Origin: CAWDMC01 sp963803295
GTDB taxonomy: Bacteria > Acidobacteriota > Terriglobia > UBA7540
DNA: 64,000 nt
Reading direction: 5' to 3'
Assembly: GCA_963803295.1 (NCBI GenBank)
Contig: CAWDMC010000017.1
Location: 1 to 64,000 of the forward strand
The notes beneath the pieces were generated by a model. That model saw only the letters and a list, made by a program, of their open reading frames with translations, did not search any database and was not told where the DNA came from. A program made the position numbers and the translations under genes. Positions 18,940 through 28,725 of the stretch are shown in pieces; positions within the stretch are counted from its first letter, which is position 1; every line of letters begins with the position of its first letter.

Positions 18940-21450
18940 GTGCCACGATTCAGAATACTTATCCTCCGGTTCTATCTGCTGCTCGCATTCCTGTTGTTGC
19001 CGGCGTGCATGCGACGGGCTCCATTCGATGCTGACGAGGCTTACGGTCAGGCTGTTCTGCTTCGCCGTCGCGGGGACCTGCGACAGGCCCTGGCGCTTGC
19101 CGATAGGGGAGTAGCGCAATTCGGCAACAGCCGCGAATCGGAATGGTTTTGGAAGTTTCGGCTGCTCAAGGCTGAGGTCCTTCTGACCCAGGGCAAGGCG
19201 GCGGCTGCATCCAAGCTGCTCGACGGTCCTCTACCTGCATTTCCCGAGACTCCCGAATTCCGCTCTCGTCTCCTGCTCGATCGAGGTCTGGCCGAATTTT
19301 CGCTCTCGAAATTCGCGAGTTCGAAAAGTCTGTTTGACGGATCTCTCGAAATTGCGAAGGCGCATCAATTGTGGCCCCTGATCACCGAGATCGAGATGCG
19401 GCGGGGAGCGGCGTTGACGCGGTTGGGCGATGCGCAGTCTAGCGAGGCAGACTTCCGCGACGCGCTCAGGCTGGCGAGGCAGCAAAACGACATTTATCTT
19501 GAGGCTTCAATACTGGGCAATCTCGGGTTCCTGCGCATGAGTACGGCACGATATGACGAGGCCATATCCTGGTACAACCAGTCAATGGCTCTCTTCGCTC
19601 GTTTTCAGTCGAAGACTTCCACCACGCGAATCCTCAACAGCCTCGGATACTGCTATGTCCAGCTTGGTCAGCCTGAGCACGCGATTCCGCGCTTCCAGAC
19701 AGCAGAACGCCTGGCTGCAGAGATTGGTGAGTTAACTGACCGTCACATCAGCCTCGGGCGTATTGGCGATTGGTATCAAGACCGCGGCGAGTACGACAAG
19801 GCAACTGTGTATTATCAGCAGGCCATTGATGTGGCGCGCCAGGCGCATTCGCCCTACTGGACAGGTAAGTGGTTGTATCAAATCGCCGCCACGGCCCTGG
19901 CGATGGGAGATCTCTCGCGTGCCGAAACTTACAATCGCCAGTCCCTTGTAATCGAGGCCGAGGTCGACAATCCCGTGGAACGTCTGTGGCCCCGGATCAA
20001 CGAAGCGCGCATCGCCGAACTGCGCCATCGGCCGGGGGAGGCCGAGAGCACCTATCGCACGGTGATCGCGTCCGCCGAGAAGCTGGCCAGCGTAAAGGAT
20101 CCCGGGCTCACGCTCGAGGCGCGGGGCCGACTGGCCAATCTCCTGGTTTCTTTGCACCGTGACCGCGAGGGCGAAACCGAGTTCCGCAATGCCTTGACGC
20201 TTATCAATACGGGCCAGTCCGAGTTCGACCAAGCCCAGTACCGGATCAGCTACTTCTCAAGCCTGGTGCGCTACTACCAGGACTATGTGGATTTTCTCGT
20301 TGCCAAGCACCGCGAAATTGATGCGCTGCAAGTGGCGGAATCCAGCCGGGCCCGCGTCCTCGCCGAGAAGTTAGGCCGTATCGATCGATCCGGCCTTGGG
20401 GAGAAGCGGTACGATTACCGCAGACTGGCGCGAGCCACCGGGACGATCCTGCTTTCCTACTGGCTGGCTCCGCGCCGGTCGTTTCTCTGGGTGATTACCC
20501 CGGAAAGAATCGCCACCTTCAGCCTGCCTCCTCAAGTGGAGATCGAAACCATGGTGAACGCCTACGCGGAGCGCATTCAGGCGCTGAGAGACCCCGTGCC
20601 GGACGGGAGTGCAATTGGAACAAAGCTCGATGTGATTCTGCCGGCGTCCGCCCAAGCATTGATTCGGCCGGGTTCGAAAATCGCCATCGTACCGGACGGC
20701 GCCTTACATAATCTCAATTTTGAAACGCTGCCTGCACCAGGCACTCCCCCTCGATATTGGATCGAAGACGTAACGATTGCGGTGGTCCCTTCTCTAGACC
20801 TCGCGTTTCGAGCTGCCTCGCGATCTCCGAGAGCCGGCGGCGAGGCTTTGCTGATCGGCGATCCCGTACCGGCAGACGACCAGAGTTTTCCCCGATTGTC
20901 CAATGCCGAACCGGAGATTACGGCAATCAGGCGGCAGTTTAGTCACGCTGTGGTGCGGACGAGAGAGATGGCTGAGCCCTCTGCTTACGCGGCGTCAAAT
21001 CCTAAACAGTTCTCCATTATCCACTTTGCCGCGCATGCTGAGGCCAACCGCGATGACCCGCTCGACTCGGCTATCATCTTGTCGAAACGCGGAGACACCT
21101 TCAAGTTGTACGCGAGAGATGTGGCTCGTGTGCCGATTGCGGCCAATCTGGTCACCCTTTCTGCCTGTAACAGCGCCGGAAGCCGCACCTACGCCGGCGA
21201 GGGACTCGTGGGATTCGCCTGGGCGTTTCTGCAGGCTGGAGCCCGTGACGTGGTGGCGGGACTGTGGGAAGTCGACGATCGATCCACAGCGGAGTTGATG
21301 GAGAACCTTTACTCCCAGGTACGCCAGGGGAAAAATCCGCAGCAGGCGTTACGCCTGGCCAAACTGAGACTGCTCCGCAGCCGGGGATCCTATCGTAAGC
21401 CTTATTATTGGGCGCCCTTTCAGGTGATCACGGACTCACTCGATCGCTGA
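18940..21450 (+). CDS. TPR lipoprotein with C-terminal CHAT protease domain
   Basis: Begins at GTG 18940 with GAGG upstream. A lipoprotein signal ends in LLLPAC, so the protein is probably exported and lipid-anchored. Residues ~30-480 are repeated helical TPR-like units (for example ILGNLGFLRMSTARYDEAISW and GRIGDWYQDRGEYDKATVYY). Residues ~500-836 form the caspase-like CHAT domain, with PDGALHNLNFETL, IIHFAAHAEAN (His ~699), TLSACNSAGSR (Cys ~743) and GARDVVAGLWEVDDRS. CHAT enzymes are Cys proteases related to caspases and separase. No effector or substrate gene adjoins. Confidence 0.88.
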   Translation: MPRFRILILRFYLLLAFLLLPACMRRAPFDADEAYGQAVLLRRRGDLRQALALADRGVAQFGNSRESEWFWKFRLLKAEVLLTQGKAAAASKLLDGPLPAFPETPEFRSRLLLDRGLAEFSLSKFASSKSLFDGSLEIAKAHQLWPLITEIEMRRGAALTRLGDAQSSEADFRDALRLARQQNDIYLEASILGNLGFLRMSTARYDEAISWYNQSMALFARFQSKTSTTRILNSLGYCYVQLGQPEHAIPRFQTAERLAAEIGELTDRHISLGRIGDWYQDRGEYDKATVYYQQAIDVARQAHSPYWTGKWLYQIAATALAMGDLSRAETYNRQSLVIEAEVDNPVERLWPRINEARIAELRHRPGEAESTYRTVIASAEKLASVKDPGLTLEARGRLANLLVSLHRDREGETEFRNALTLINTGQSEFDQAQYRISYFSSLVRYYQDYVDFLVAKHREIDALQVAESSRARVLAEKLGRIDRSGLGEKRYDYRRLARATGTILLSYWLAPRRSFLWVITPERIATFSLPPQVEIETMVNAYAERIQALRDPVPDGSAIGTKLDVILPASAQALIRPGSKIAIVPDGALHNLNFETLPAPGTPPRYWIEDVTIAVVPSLDLAFRAASRSPRAGGEALLIGDPVPADDQSFPRLSNAEPEITAIRRQFSHAVVRTREMAEPSAYAASNPKQFSIIHFAAHAEANRDDPLDSAIILSKRGDTFKLYARDVARVPIAANLVTLSACNSAGSRTYAGEGLVGFAWAFLQAGARDVVAGLWEVDDRSTAELMENLYSQVRQGKNPQQALRLAKLRLLRSRGSYRKPYYWAPFQVITDSLDR

Positions 21451-21549
21451 AGCCGCCTGCTACTCTCGGCCACTCTAAGTCTCGCCTCTCCTCAACCACG
21501 TCACCATCCGTGATGATTTTCAAAAGAACCGCCGACGGAACCACCTTGG

Positions 21550-22983
21550 TCAGGGTTCCGCCAGGATATCCTTGAGCGCCGGCGAATCCCCAAAACTCGC
21601 ATCGTCAATGCCCATCGCCCTCAAGATCGTGGGTCCGATCGAAACCATGCGGATGCGATGCAAATTCATCCCGGCGCGAATTCCCGGGCCCGCCGCAATA
21701 AATGACGACAGCAGCCCACTGCGGTAAGGGAAGTATCCGTGCGTTCCGCTCCGGGGCCCTTTCGGACCTACCACATCTCCCGCAGCTTGAGCTGTAAAGG
21801 CGGACCCATCCGCAGCCTCAAGCGCTAGTCCTACGCCAGGATCGGCGCCAAGTTCTTTGAGGGCCGGCCGATTGATCCAAGCCCACAGCACTCCCTGATC
21901 CCGCAACGGCTTCAGGGCCGCTTCCACCTGCGGCAGCATTTGGGCATCCTCTGATTCCGGCCAGTAAATGAAAAATGAGCCGCCATTAGCGATGGTCTGG
22001 ATTTTGCCACCGGTGACAGTGCCCTGGGCATTGGCCGTGAGCAGGCCTGCTTTCGCGAGTAGCACGTCCGGTGACAGGTTTCGCTCCACCGGGAGGAATC
22101 CGTGATCAGACACCACGAAAATGTCGGTGGACTTTTCAAGACCGGCTTCCTTCACTGCCGTCAAAATCTCGCCGATATGCGCATCAATCTTCTCCAGCAT
22201 GGCCAGCGCTTCCGGGCTTCCTGGACCGTAGTGGTGCTGGGTGTCGTCGAGCATCTCGAGGTGCACCAGAAGCAGATTTGGGTGGTGTTTCTTCTCGAGG
22301 TAGACTGCCAGTCGAGTACGGTCCAAGTCCCAATCGCCGCCCGGCGTTGGCGGCCCAAGTGCGCCGAGCACTTCCACGGCCAGCATGGGGTTCATGAACT
22401 GGGCGAGATAGGCGGGATCCTGCGACTCGCCCTTGGCGGGATCCCAGATTTCGGGGATATCCCAGTCGATGGCAGCGCCCACGGTCACCGGCCAGGCCAC
22501 CGAGGCGCTGGTGAGGTGAGCCTTGCGAGCTTCATCCCACAGCGTTGGAGACTTGATGTCTTTCGCGAACCAGAACCAGTCGCCTGCGTGCTGGCCGGGC
22601 GTGCGCGACGACAGGTTGGTGTAGATGCCGTGTTCCGCCGGCAGCTTTCCCGTCACCAGGGTTGTGTGCGAAGGATAGGTTACGGTAGGATAGACGCCCT
22701 CGACCCCTTCGGCGTAGCTTCCTTCCTTCATGAGGCGGCGCAGGTTGGGAATCAGCTCACCGGCTTCGGGCGCAGCGTAGTCGCTTGCACGCATGCCGTC
22801 CACCGAGATCACCACCGCATGACGGCCGCCTGCTTCCTGGCCCCACAACGACGGAATCCTGGCTGGCCACACTACCAGGAATATCGCCAGGAGCAATGTC
22901 AGCGAGAGCTGACGCGGGTGAGAAGAGGAGACGAGTGCTCCACAACCGGGGCCGGTACTGGTTGTTTTCCGGCTCGTTCGCAT
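21550..22983 (-). CDS. Exported alkaline-phosphatase-superfamily phosphodiesterase (NPP-like)
   Basis: Probable periplasmic nucleotide pyrophosphatase/phosphodiesterase or related hydrolase. An N-terminal hydrophobic segment (LSLTLLLAIFLVVWPA) is followed by the two-metal site: ISVDGMRASDY, the Thr nucleophile region YPTVTYPSHTTLVTGKLPAEHGIY, LDDTQHHYGPGS and VVSDHGFLPVERN, ending with SGTHGYFPYRSGLLSSF. ATG 22983 is the only good start; the frame runs on to 23064 into the divergent gene. Only 10 bp separate this start from that of the CPBP gene. Confidence 0.85.
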   Translation of the reverse strand: MRTSRKTTSTGPGCGALVSSSHPRQLSLTLLLAIFLVVWPARIPSLWGQEAGGRHAVVISVDGMRASDYAAPEAGELIPNLRRLMKEGSYAEGVEGVYPTVTYPSHTTLVTGKLPAEHGIYTNLSSRTPGQHAGDWFWFAKDIKSPTLWDEARKAHLTSASVAWPVTVGAAIDWDIPEIWDPAKGESQDPAYLAQFMNPMLAVEVLGALGPPTPGGDWDLDRTRLAVYLEKKHHPNLLLVHLEMLDDTQHHYGPGSPEALAMLEKIDAHIGEILTAVKEAGLEKSTDIFVVSDHGFLPVERNLSPDVLLAKAGLLTANAQGTVTGGKIQTIANGGSFFIYWPESEDAQMLPQVEAALKPLRDQGVLWAWINRPALKELGADPGVGLALEAADGSAFTAQAAGDVVGPKGPRSGTHGYFPYRSGLLSSFIAAGPGIRAGMNLHRIRMVSIGPTILRAMGIDDASFGDSPALKDILAEP

Positions 22984-22993
22984 CCAACGTCCT

Positions 22994-23677
22994 ATGAGCA
23001 CGTCCACCTCGGCAATACTGGTGTCTTCCGAGAACCGGCGCACGCATCTGGCGCAAGTGGTCACGGCTCTCGAAGTGCTGATCGTCTATGCTGGCATTCT
23101 ACTGTATATCTGGCGCTGGCAGTACACCCACCCCCTGTACTGGATGGCGCTGTTCGCAACCATACTCCTGACTCACCGGCTGCATCATGACTCGTTTTCG
23201 ACCCTCGGCCTCGACAAATTGCGGTCGAGTGCGGAAAACATCCTGCCCGTGGCGCTCCTCGGGCTGCTCTTGACGCTGCTCATTTATGGATTCGCCTCTC
23301 ATCGGCTTGCTCTGCTGTGGCCTGGCAAGCAGTCGCTGGTCAGCTTGGCGGGATACGGCGCGTGGTCGTTGTTTCAGGAGTATCTTGCCCAGTCCTACTT
23401 TAACAACCGGCTGATGAGCGTGATCCGAAATCGTCGCGTCAGCACGGTTGCCAGCGCCTTGATGTTCGGCTCCGCCCACATTCCCAATCCCGTACTCATG
23501 CTGGCGACTTTCATTGCAGGATTACTCTTCTCCTGGAGCTTCGCGCGGCATCGCAACATCTGGCCCATCGCTTTCGCGCACATGGTGGGTGGATTTCTCG
23601 TCGCTGCCGTGTGCCCGCCGGCCCTGATCCACAACATGCGCGTCGGGCCTGGGTATTATTTCTATTACCTGAAGTAA
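22994..23677 (+). CDS. CPBP/CAAX-like intramembrane protease, atypical motif 1
   Basis: Six or so hydrophobic segments in 227 aa. Motif 1 reads WSLFQEYLAQSYFNNRL where most CPBP proteases have EExxxR; here the first Glu is Gln and the Arg is Gln. Motif 2 (FGSAHIPNP) and motif 3 (IAFAHMVGGFL) keep the His residues. The catalytic Glu (QEY) and both His remain, so it may still be active, or it may be a degenerate member. No lantibiotic or bacteriocin genes adjoin. No clear ribosome-binding site precedes the ATG. Confidence 0.7.
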   Translation: MSTSTSAILVSSENRRTHLAQVVTALEVLIVYAGILLYIWRWQYTHPLYWMALFATILLTHRLHHDSFSTLGLDKLRSSAENILPVALLGLLLTLLIYGFASHRLALLWPGKQSLVSLAGYGAWSLFQEYLAQSYFNNRLMSVIRNRRVSTVASALMFGSAHIPNPVLMLATFIAGLLFSWSFARHRNIWPIAFAHMVGGFLVAAVCPPALIHNMRVGPGYYFYYLK

Positions 23678-23733
23678 GCCTACGGAAAACACAGGTCAGA
23701 GGACAGAAGGCCCAGAATCGAGGACCGCTCGTA

Positions 23734-24865
23734 TTACATCCGAATCGAGTGGAGGTCGTGCCTTGCGCGGGCACGTGGCAGATAGGGATTGGCCGTGATC
23801 TGCCCTTCGAACGATCGCGCCCAGCGTCCCGGGATCTGAGTTGCGCAGGATGGGCAGTGTCCCTCCGCCGTGATGTGATAGTCGAGGATCAGGTAACCGT
23901 AGCGCTCCACCAGCAAGGCGCGGCAGTTGGGGCAATAGGTGTTCTCGAGATCACCTACCCGGCCCGGCAGGTTGCCTGCGTAAATGTAGCGCAGCCCCGC
24001 CCGCCTGCCGATCTCAGCGGCACGTTGCAGGTCCTCAGCGGTGGTGTCCGCTGGATCGTGCATCTTGTAATCCTGGTGGAATGCGGTCACGTGCCAGGGT
24101 ATATCGGGCGAAATGCCTGCCAGGAAAGCAGCGAGTCGCTCGAGTTCATCACTGGTATCGTTGAAGCCGGGGATGAGCAGGGTAACGATCTCCACCCAGA
24201 TGCCCATTTCGTGCAGGCTGCGGATGGTCCGCAGAATGGGTTCGATGCGCCCGCCCAGGGAACGATAGTGGCGGTCGTCAAAACTCTTGAGATCCACCTT
24301 GTAGAAGTCAACCCAGGGACGCAGATAGTCGAGCACTTGGGGGGTGCCGTTGCCGTTCGACACGAAGGCGGTCTTCAGACCCGCGGACCGCGCCTGCTTG
24401 AAGATTTCCACGGCCCATTCACTGGTGATGAGCGGCTCATTGTAGGTGCTCACCAGGACCCTCGCACCCTGCCGCAGGGCGTCGGCCACTAACGCTTCCG
24501 GCGTGGCCTCGAGCGGCCGCGAATACTGCCTGGGGATCACGCAAGGCCTGCGAGGTCACCCAGTTCTGGCAATAGGAACAGTGCAGATCGCAACCGAGCA
24601 TGCCGAAGCTATAGGCCAGGGCGCCGGGATGGGCGTGGAAGAAGGGCTTCTTCTCGATAGGATCGCACTGCTCGCCGCCCACGTATCCCCATGGTACGTA
24701 GAGCTTGCCCCCACGATTGAAGCGCACTTTGCAGGCGCCCACTTGGCCGTCGGGAATCGGGCAGCAGTGGCCGCAGGCGAAGCAGCGCACAAAATCGCGG
24801 TCTATCTTTTCGTAGAGATCGCCTTCGCGAACGTTTGCTTCCAGGATTTCTTTTAGCGTGGACAT
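23734..24865 (-). CDS. amrS: AmmeMemoRadiSam-system radical SAM enzyme, one frameshift
   Basis: Radical SAM protein of the AMMECR1/MEMO-associated family, related to pyruvate formate-lyase activases. The N-terminal part from ATG 24865 has CFACGHCCPIPDG, GYVGGEQCDPIEKKPFFH and the cluster motif CDLHCSYCQNW. The frame breaks near 24535; the second part reads VSTYNEPLITSEW, VDFYKVDLKSFDDRHYR, IPGFNDTSDE, WHVTAFHQDYKM and a C-terminal Cys cluster (YCPNCRALL, HCPSCATQIPG). The shift is +1, with SQALRDPQ followed by IPRQYSRPLEATPEALV in the other frame. AmmeMemoRadiSam A and B genes are not nearby. Substrate unknown. Confidence 0.82.
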
Positions 24866-24937
24866 ACAACGCACCCGGTGAGGTCTGCTACCGGGGCCTG
24901 AACATGGAGCGTCGACTGGAGTCCCTCACCTACATCA

Positions 24938-24943
24938 ATTATA
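24938..24943 (-). promoter_or_regulatory. Possible -10 box for the radical SAM gene
   Basis: TATAAT on the minus strand about 70 bases upstream of the 24865 start, inside an A/T-rich stretch in otherwise GC-rich DNA. No good -35 at 17 bp, so this rests on one hexamer. Confidence 0.25.
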
Positions 24944-25130
24944 ACCTGATATAAGGTGAAGCGCGGCAAGTCCGGGTGACCCTGGTGGCGGCCCATACCT
25001 TGTACTGAGTGAAGCAAGCGCGATTGCATCCTCTCCATCCTTCTGACGATTTTATCCTTATGATACGCTTGATCCATGCTGCTTGCTGCAGCGCGACGCC
25101 GGTTAGCTGCCCAGAGAGAGACATCGGAGC

Positions 25131-26114
25131 ATGAGGATCCTGGTTACAGGTAGCAGCGGTCATTTGGGCGAAGCGCTGGTTCGCACTTTGAGGAACAACG
25201 ACAGCGAAGTCATCGGTGTCGACATTACACCGTCAGAATTCACGAAAGAGGTCGGGTCAATCGTTGACCGGCATTTTGTCAAACGATGCATGGAAGACGT
25301 GAACGCCGTGATCCATACGGCGACCCTGCACAAGCCCCATGTCGTCACTCATAGCCGGCAAAGCTTCGTTGACACCAACATCACAGGCACGCTTAATCTC
25401 CTGGAAGAGGCCGCGCTCGCTGGAGTTGGCTCGTTTGTCTTCACCAGCACGACTAGTGCCTTTGGCAGCGCGCTTACTCCGCCCCCTGGAGCCCCCGCAG
25501 CTTGGGTGACCGAGGATGTCACGCCCGTTCCCCGCAACATCTATGGTGTAACCAAGACCGCGGCTGAGGACCTTTGCGAGCTATTCCACCGCAAATTCCG
25601 ACTCGCCTGCCTCATCCTGAGAACTTCGCGCTTTTTTCCTGAAGAGGATGACCGCAAAAAGACGCGGGAGGCTTACGACGACGGCAACGTCAAGGCGAAC
25701 GAGTTTCTCTACCGGCGTGTAGATCTCGAGGATGTGGTCAGCGCTCATCTGCTCGCGATCGAGAACGCTCCCCTAATCGGCTTCGGCCGTTACATTATCA
25801 GTGCGACCACACCGTTTACCCAGGATGATCTATTTGACCTGCGTACCGATGCGCCCCTGGTGCTGAAGCGAAGCTTCCCAGACTACGAGGCTGAGTACGA
25901 ACGCCGTGGTTGGAAGATGTTTCCCGGCATCGATAGGGTCTATGTTAACGAGCGAGCCAGGAGCGACCTCGGTTGGGTGCCCCGGTACGACTTTGGGTAC
26001 GTTCTCGACAGGCTGAGAGCGGGCGCTGACCCGCGCAGTCCGCTCGCGCGCAGGGTGGGGTCAAAGGGTTACCATTGCTGTGAGTTCGCAGAAGGACCAT
26101 ACCCTGCGGAATGA
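25131..26114 (+). CDS. NAD-dependent epimerase/dehydratase
   Basis: Extended SDR protein acting on a nucleotide sugar or similar substrate. Rossmann motif TGSSGHLGEAL at the start, FTSTTSAFGSAL, the catalytic YGVTKTAAED (YxxxK), and VDLEDVVSAHLLAIENAP. The C-terminal third is substrate-specific and gives no further clue. It starts a single gene divergent from the radical SAM gene across a 265-bp intergenic region. Confidence 0.82.
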   Translation: MRILVTGSSGHLGEALVRTLRNNDSEVIGVDITPSEFTKEVGSIVDRHFVKRCMEDVNAVIHTATLHKPHVVTHSRQSFVDTNITGTLNLLEEAALAGVGSFVFTSTTSAFGSALTPPPGAPAAWVTEDVTPVPRNIYGVTKTAAEDLCELFHRKFRLACLILRTSRFFPEEDDRKKTREAYDDGNVKANEFLYRRVDLEDVVSAHLLAIENAPLIGFGRYIISATTPFTQDDLFDLRTDAPLVLKRSFPDYEAEYERRGWKMFPGIDRVYVNERARSDLGWVPRYDFGYVLDRLRAGADPRSPLARRVGSKGYHCCEFAEGPYPAE

Positions 26115-26200
26115 CTGTCGCACTTGCCTGCTTGCAGCCGCATCTCTTAAAGCCGATGGCCAGTTCTGATCGTGCTGCTGCTCCAGGCAATTGCGAGGAA

Positions 26201-27325
26201 CTACCGAGCCACCGGCGAAACCGTCTGGGCCGTGCGTGCCGCCTGTTGCAAGGCTGATTGGATCATAATGAACTCACCCACGTTTTCGAGCGCCAGCATG
26301 CCGACGAGTTGCCCGTTGTGAAGCACAGGGAGAGAGCGCACACCCGAACTGCGAAGCTTGGCGATTGCGCCCTCCAGCATGTCATGCGAGTCCACCACCG
26401 GAACATCCCGTTGCATGGCTTCGCGCACGTGCGTATCGGGACCGCGCTCCGCCAGCACCCGCACCAAGTTCTCCCGGGTAAGCACTCCCATCACGCGATC
26501 GCCGAACACCACCGGGAAATCCTGCTGCCAGCCGGCCATGATGTCGCTGATGGCGAGCGAGAGCGGATCGTCGGGTTGCAGCGTATGGAATTCAGTGTGC
26601 ATGACGCGCTGCACCGGTACTCCACCGAGCGAATAGCGCATGGTTACCATCGCAGCTTCTTCGGAAGCGCCCATCCAAACAAAGAGCGCAATAAAGAGCA
26701 GGAAGGGATCGAAAAAAAGCCCCAGGAGCCCGAACAGCAAAGCCATCGCCTGGCCTACATGAGCCGCGGTCTGCGTGGCCCGGGTGTAGTCCAGTCGCGT
26801 TGCCAGCAGAGCCCGCAGCACGCGGCCTCCGTCCATGGGGAATGCCGGCAGTAGGTTGAATCCTACCAGCCACAGGTTCATCGCCATGATCCGGGTGAAA
26901 AAGTCCCCGCCCGTCCAATTCACATTTGTCAATTGCCGGGTGGTAACGGTATGACCGTTGATGGCAAGCACTCCGAAGATAATGCCTGCGATCAGCACGT
27001 TGACGGCCGGACCGGCCAGAGCTACGGCCAGTTCCTGCGCGGGCTTCTCGGGCATCCGCTCCAGACGCGAGACGCCGCCGATGGGCAGCAGGACGATGTC
27101 GCGCGTCTGGATGCCGAAGCGGCGGGCGGTGAGGGCGTGCCCATACTCGTGAGCCACGATACAAGCGAAGATGGCCAGGATAAACAACAATCCTGAAAGC
27201 GCCACGCTCAGACTGTGTCCCGTCGCCCAATAGCCGACAAGGATGAAAAAGACCAACAATAGGAAAGTGGCGTGGACGTACAGATTGATGCCTGCCAGAC
27301 TGCCGATTTTCCAGGACCAGCGCAT
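26201..27325 (-). CDS. M50 site-2-type metalloprotease with CBS pair
   Basis: Intramembrane zinc protease of the SpoIVFB/Rip3 class. HEYGH at residues 59-63 and NLLPAFPMDGGRVLRA near 160-172 supply the zinc ligands, within a multi-pass membrane domain (1-215). Two CBS modules follow (about 235-290 and 300-355: VMHTEFHTLQPDD and MQRDVPVVDSHDML), which usually sense adenine nucleotides. GGAGGT precedes the ATG at 27325. Substrate unknown; no sigma/anti-sigma gene adjoins. Confidence 0.88.
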   Translation of the reverse strand: MRWSWKIGSLAGINLYVHATFLLLVFFILVGYWATGHSLSVALSGLLFILAIFACIVAHEYGHALTARRFGIQTRDIVLLPIGGVSRLERMPEKPAQELAVALAGPAVNVLIAGIIFGVLAINGHTVTTRQLTNVNWTGGDFFTRIMAMNLWLVGFNLLPAFPMDGGRVLRALLATRLDYTRATQTAAHVGQAMALLFGLLGLFFDPFLLFIALFVWMGASEEAAMVTMRYSLGGVPVQRVMHTEFHTLQPDDPLSLAISDIMAGWQQDFPVVFGDRVMGVLTRENLVRVLAERGPDTHVREAMQRDVPVVDSHDMLEGAIAKLRSSGVRSLPVLHNGQLVGMLALENVGEFIMIQSALQQAARTAQTVSPVAR

Positions 27326-27451
27326 TTGACAGACCTCCGCCGCCTGGGACCTCCATTACCGAGGAACGTCCCGGGCATCGAGTTCTGACTTGAATCTCTC
27401 TGATGACCATAGCACGTTCCAGGGTGGATTTCATGCCGGCCCTCTCATTTG

Positions 27452-27471
27452 AGTTGAATAATGTTGAATAA
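27452..27471. repeat. GTTGAATAAT direct repeat (2 copies)
   Basis: Two adjacent copies of GTTGAATAAT, in an AT-rich patch upstream of the M50 gene. Could be an operator half-site pair or simple slippage. Confidence 0.5.
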
Positions 27472-27544
27472 TATAGCGGGTACACGTTTGTGCCGCCTAG
27501 CTCGCCTTGGCTTGTCGATTTCGTGTGTGAAGCGGTGTTGTCGG

Positions 27545-27578
27545 GTAGCGCGGACTTTGTGCGTTTCAAAGTCCGCGG
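27545..27578 (+). repeat. REP-like palindrome, GTAG foot
   Basis: GTAG at 27545-27548, then GCGGACTTTG (27550-27559) pairing with CAAAGTCCGC (27567-27576) over a 7-base loop. Same layout as the elements at 3379, 3440, 31259 and 42495. Confidence 0.6.
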
Positions 27579-27742
27579 CTTCTTGATTCCGCGGCACGCT
27601 CGCTGGGTCCTGTTCGGCCGGCCTGGGGTAAACGGCGCCTCGGATTTGTTGCACGGAAGAGCCGCAGAGTTTCTGTAAGGCGAAACTCGGCGCTACGCTC
27701 GCTCGGGGTCCAGAGGGATCCAGCAGGTTGGAGGAGCACGAT

Positions 27743-28531
27743 ATGGCAATTCCGTATTACCACGTTGATGCATTCACGGGTGAGCTCTTTGCAGGTAACC
27801 CGGCGGGGGTCTGCATCCTGTCCACTTTTCTCGCGGATAGCATCATGCAGAAAATTGCGGCTGAAAACAGACACAGCGAGACCGCTTTTGTTGTTCCTCG
27901 CGCTGATGGTGATTTCGACTTGCGCTGGTTTACACCCGAAGTCGAGGATGACCTCTGCGGGCACGCGACCTTGGCATCCGCCTATGTGCTCGCGCTGCGG
28001 AAGCACAACGTGTGGCCGGTTCGCTTCCACACCCGCAGCGGCGTGTTGACCGTCGCTCAGAACCAAGACAGCTTTGAAATGGACTTTCCCGCCAGGCCAC
28101 CCCAACCCTGTGAGGTGCCAGTCGACCTCTTACCAGCCCTGGGTTTGCAAGCGGCCTTAGTAATGAAATCGCGCGATTACCTCGTGGTGGTGGATCAGGC
28201 TGAGCAAGTGCGAGCGCTCTCGCCCGATATGGCCGCTCTCGCCAAACTGGACATCGGGATCGGCGGAACGATTGTTACCGCTCCCAGCGAGGGTGACGTG
28301 GATTACGTGTGCCGATTATTTGCACCGTCGGTCGGCATCGATGAGGACCCCGCAACCGGCTCGATACACTGCGCACTGGCGCCCTATTGGGCGGGGCGGC
28401 TGGGTAAGGACACCTTGCGTGCGCAACAACTCAGTGTCCGCGGTGGATCCATGCAGTGCACACTCGGTCGAGATCGCGTAAAGATCGCCGGTAGGGCACG
28501 CTTGTACCTTTGCGGCACGCTCGAACTCTAA
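27743..28531 (+). CDS. PhzF-family isomerase
   Basis: DapF-fold protein related to the phenazine isomerase PhzF; most members have unknown substrates. Visible motifs are YYHVDAFTGELFAGNPAGVC, the active-site Glu region NRHSETAFV, DLRWFTPEVEDDLCGHATLA, FAPSVGIDEDPATGSIHCALAPYW and VRGGSMQC. The diagnostic Glu is in HSETAF. ATG 27743 has GGAGG upstream at 8 bp; an ATG at 27728 is also open. No phenazine genes are present. Confidence 0.88.
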   Translation: MAIPYYHVDAFTGELFAGNPAGVCILSTFLADSIMQKIAAENRHSETAFVVPRADGDFDLRWFTPEVEDDLCGHATLASAYVLALRKHNVWPVRFHTRSGVLTVAQNQDSFEMDFPARPPQPCEVPVDLLPALGLQAALVMKSRDYLVVVDQAEQVRALSPDMAALAKLDIGIGGTIVTAPSEGDVDYVCRLFAPSVGIDEDPATGSIHCALAPYWAGRLGKDTLRAQQLSVRGGSMQCTLGRDRVKIAGRARLYLCGTLEL

Positions 28532-28725
28532 AGCGTTCGCCTCCAGAAAATTGCTAGGAGCAGGGAGGGTCCGGGTTGGCGGAAATCCGGTCTTGCTCAA
28601 GCGACCGCGGCAAAAATGCCGGCGGAGGTGCTAGAATCAGCCATTGGCGGCGCGCACTCTAAAACCGGCCGCGTCTATCGATCCGTGACTGCAGACCCAG
28701 TAAAGATGAGCGCGAGGCGATTGTC

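Larger units (their letters stand above)
27326..27742. other. Intergenic region with repeats, no gene recognised
   Basis: 417 bases between divergent genes. It holds a GTTGAATAAT tandem repeat and a GTAG-footed palindrome, annotated separately. It must also hold promoters for both flanking genes, but I found no convincing hexamer pair. Confidence 0.45.

Noticed and set aside
26592..27569. A 325-codon open frame on the minus strand, overlapping the M50 protease gene
   Set aside because: It is a frame-shifted shadow of the protease on the same strand; its translation is Arg/Pro-rich with no family motifs.
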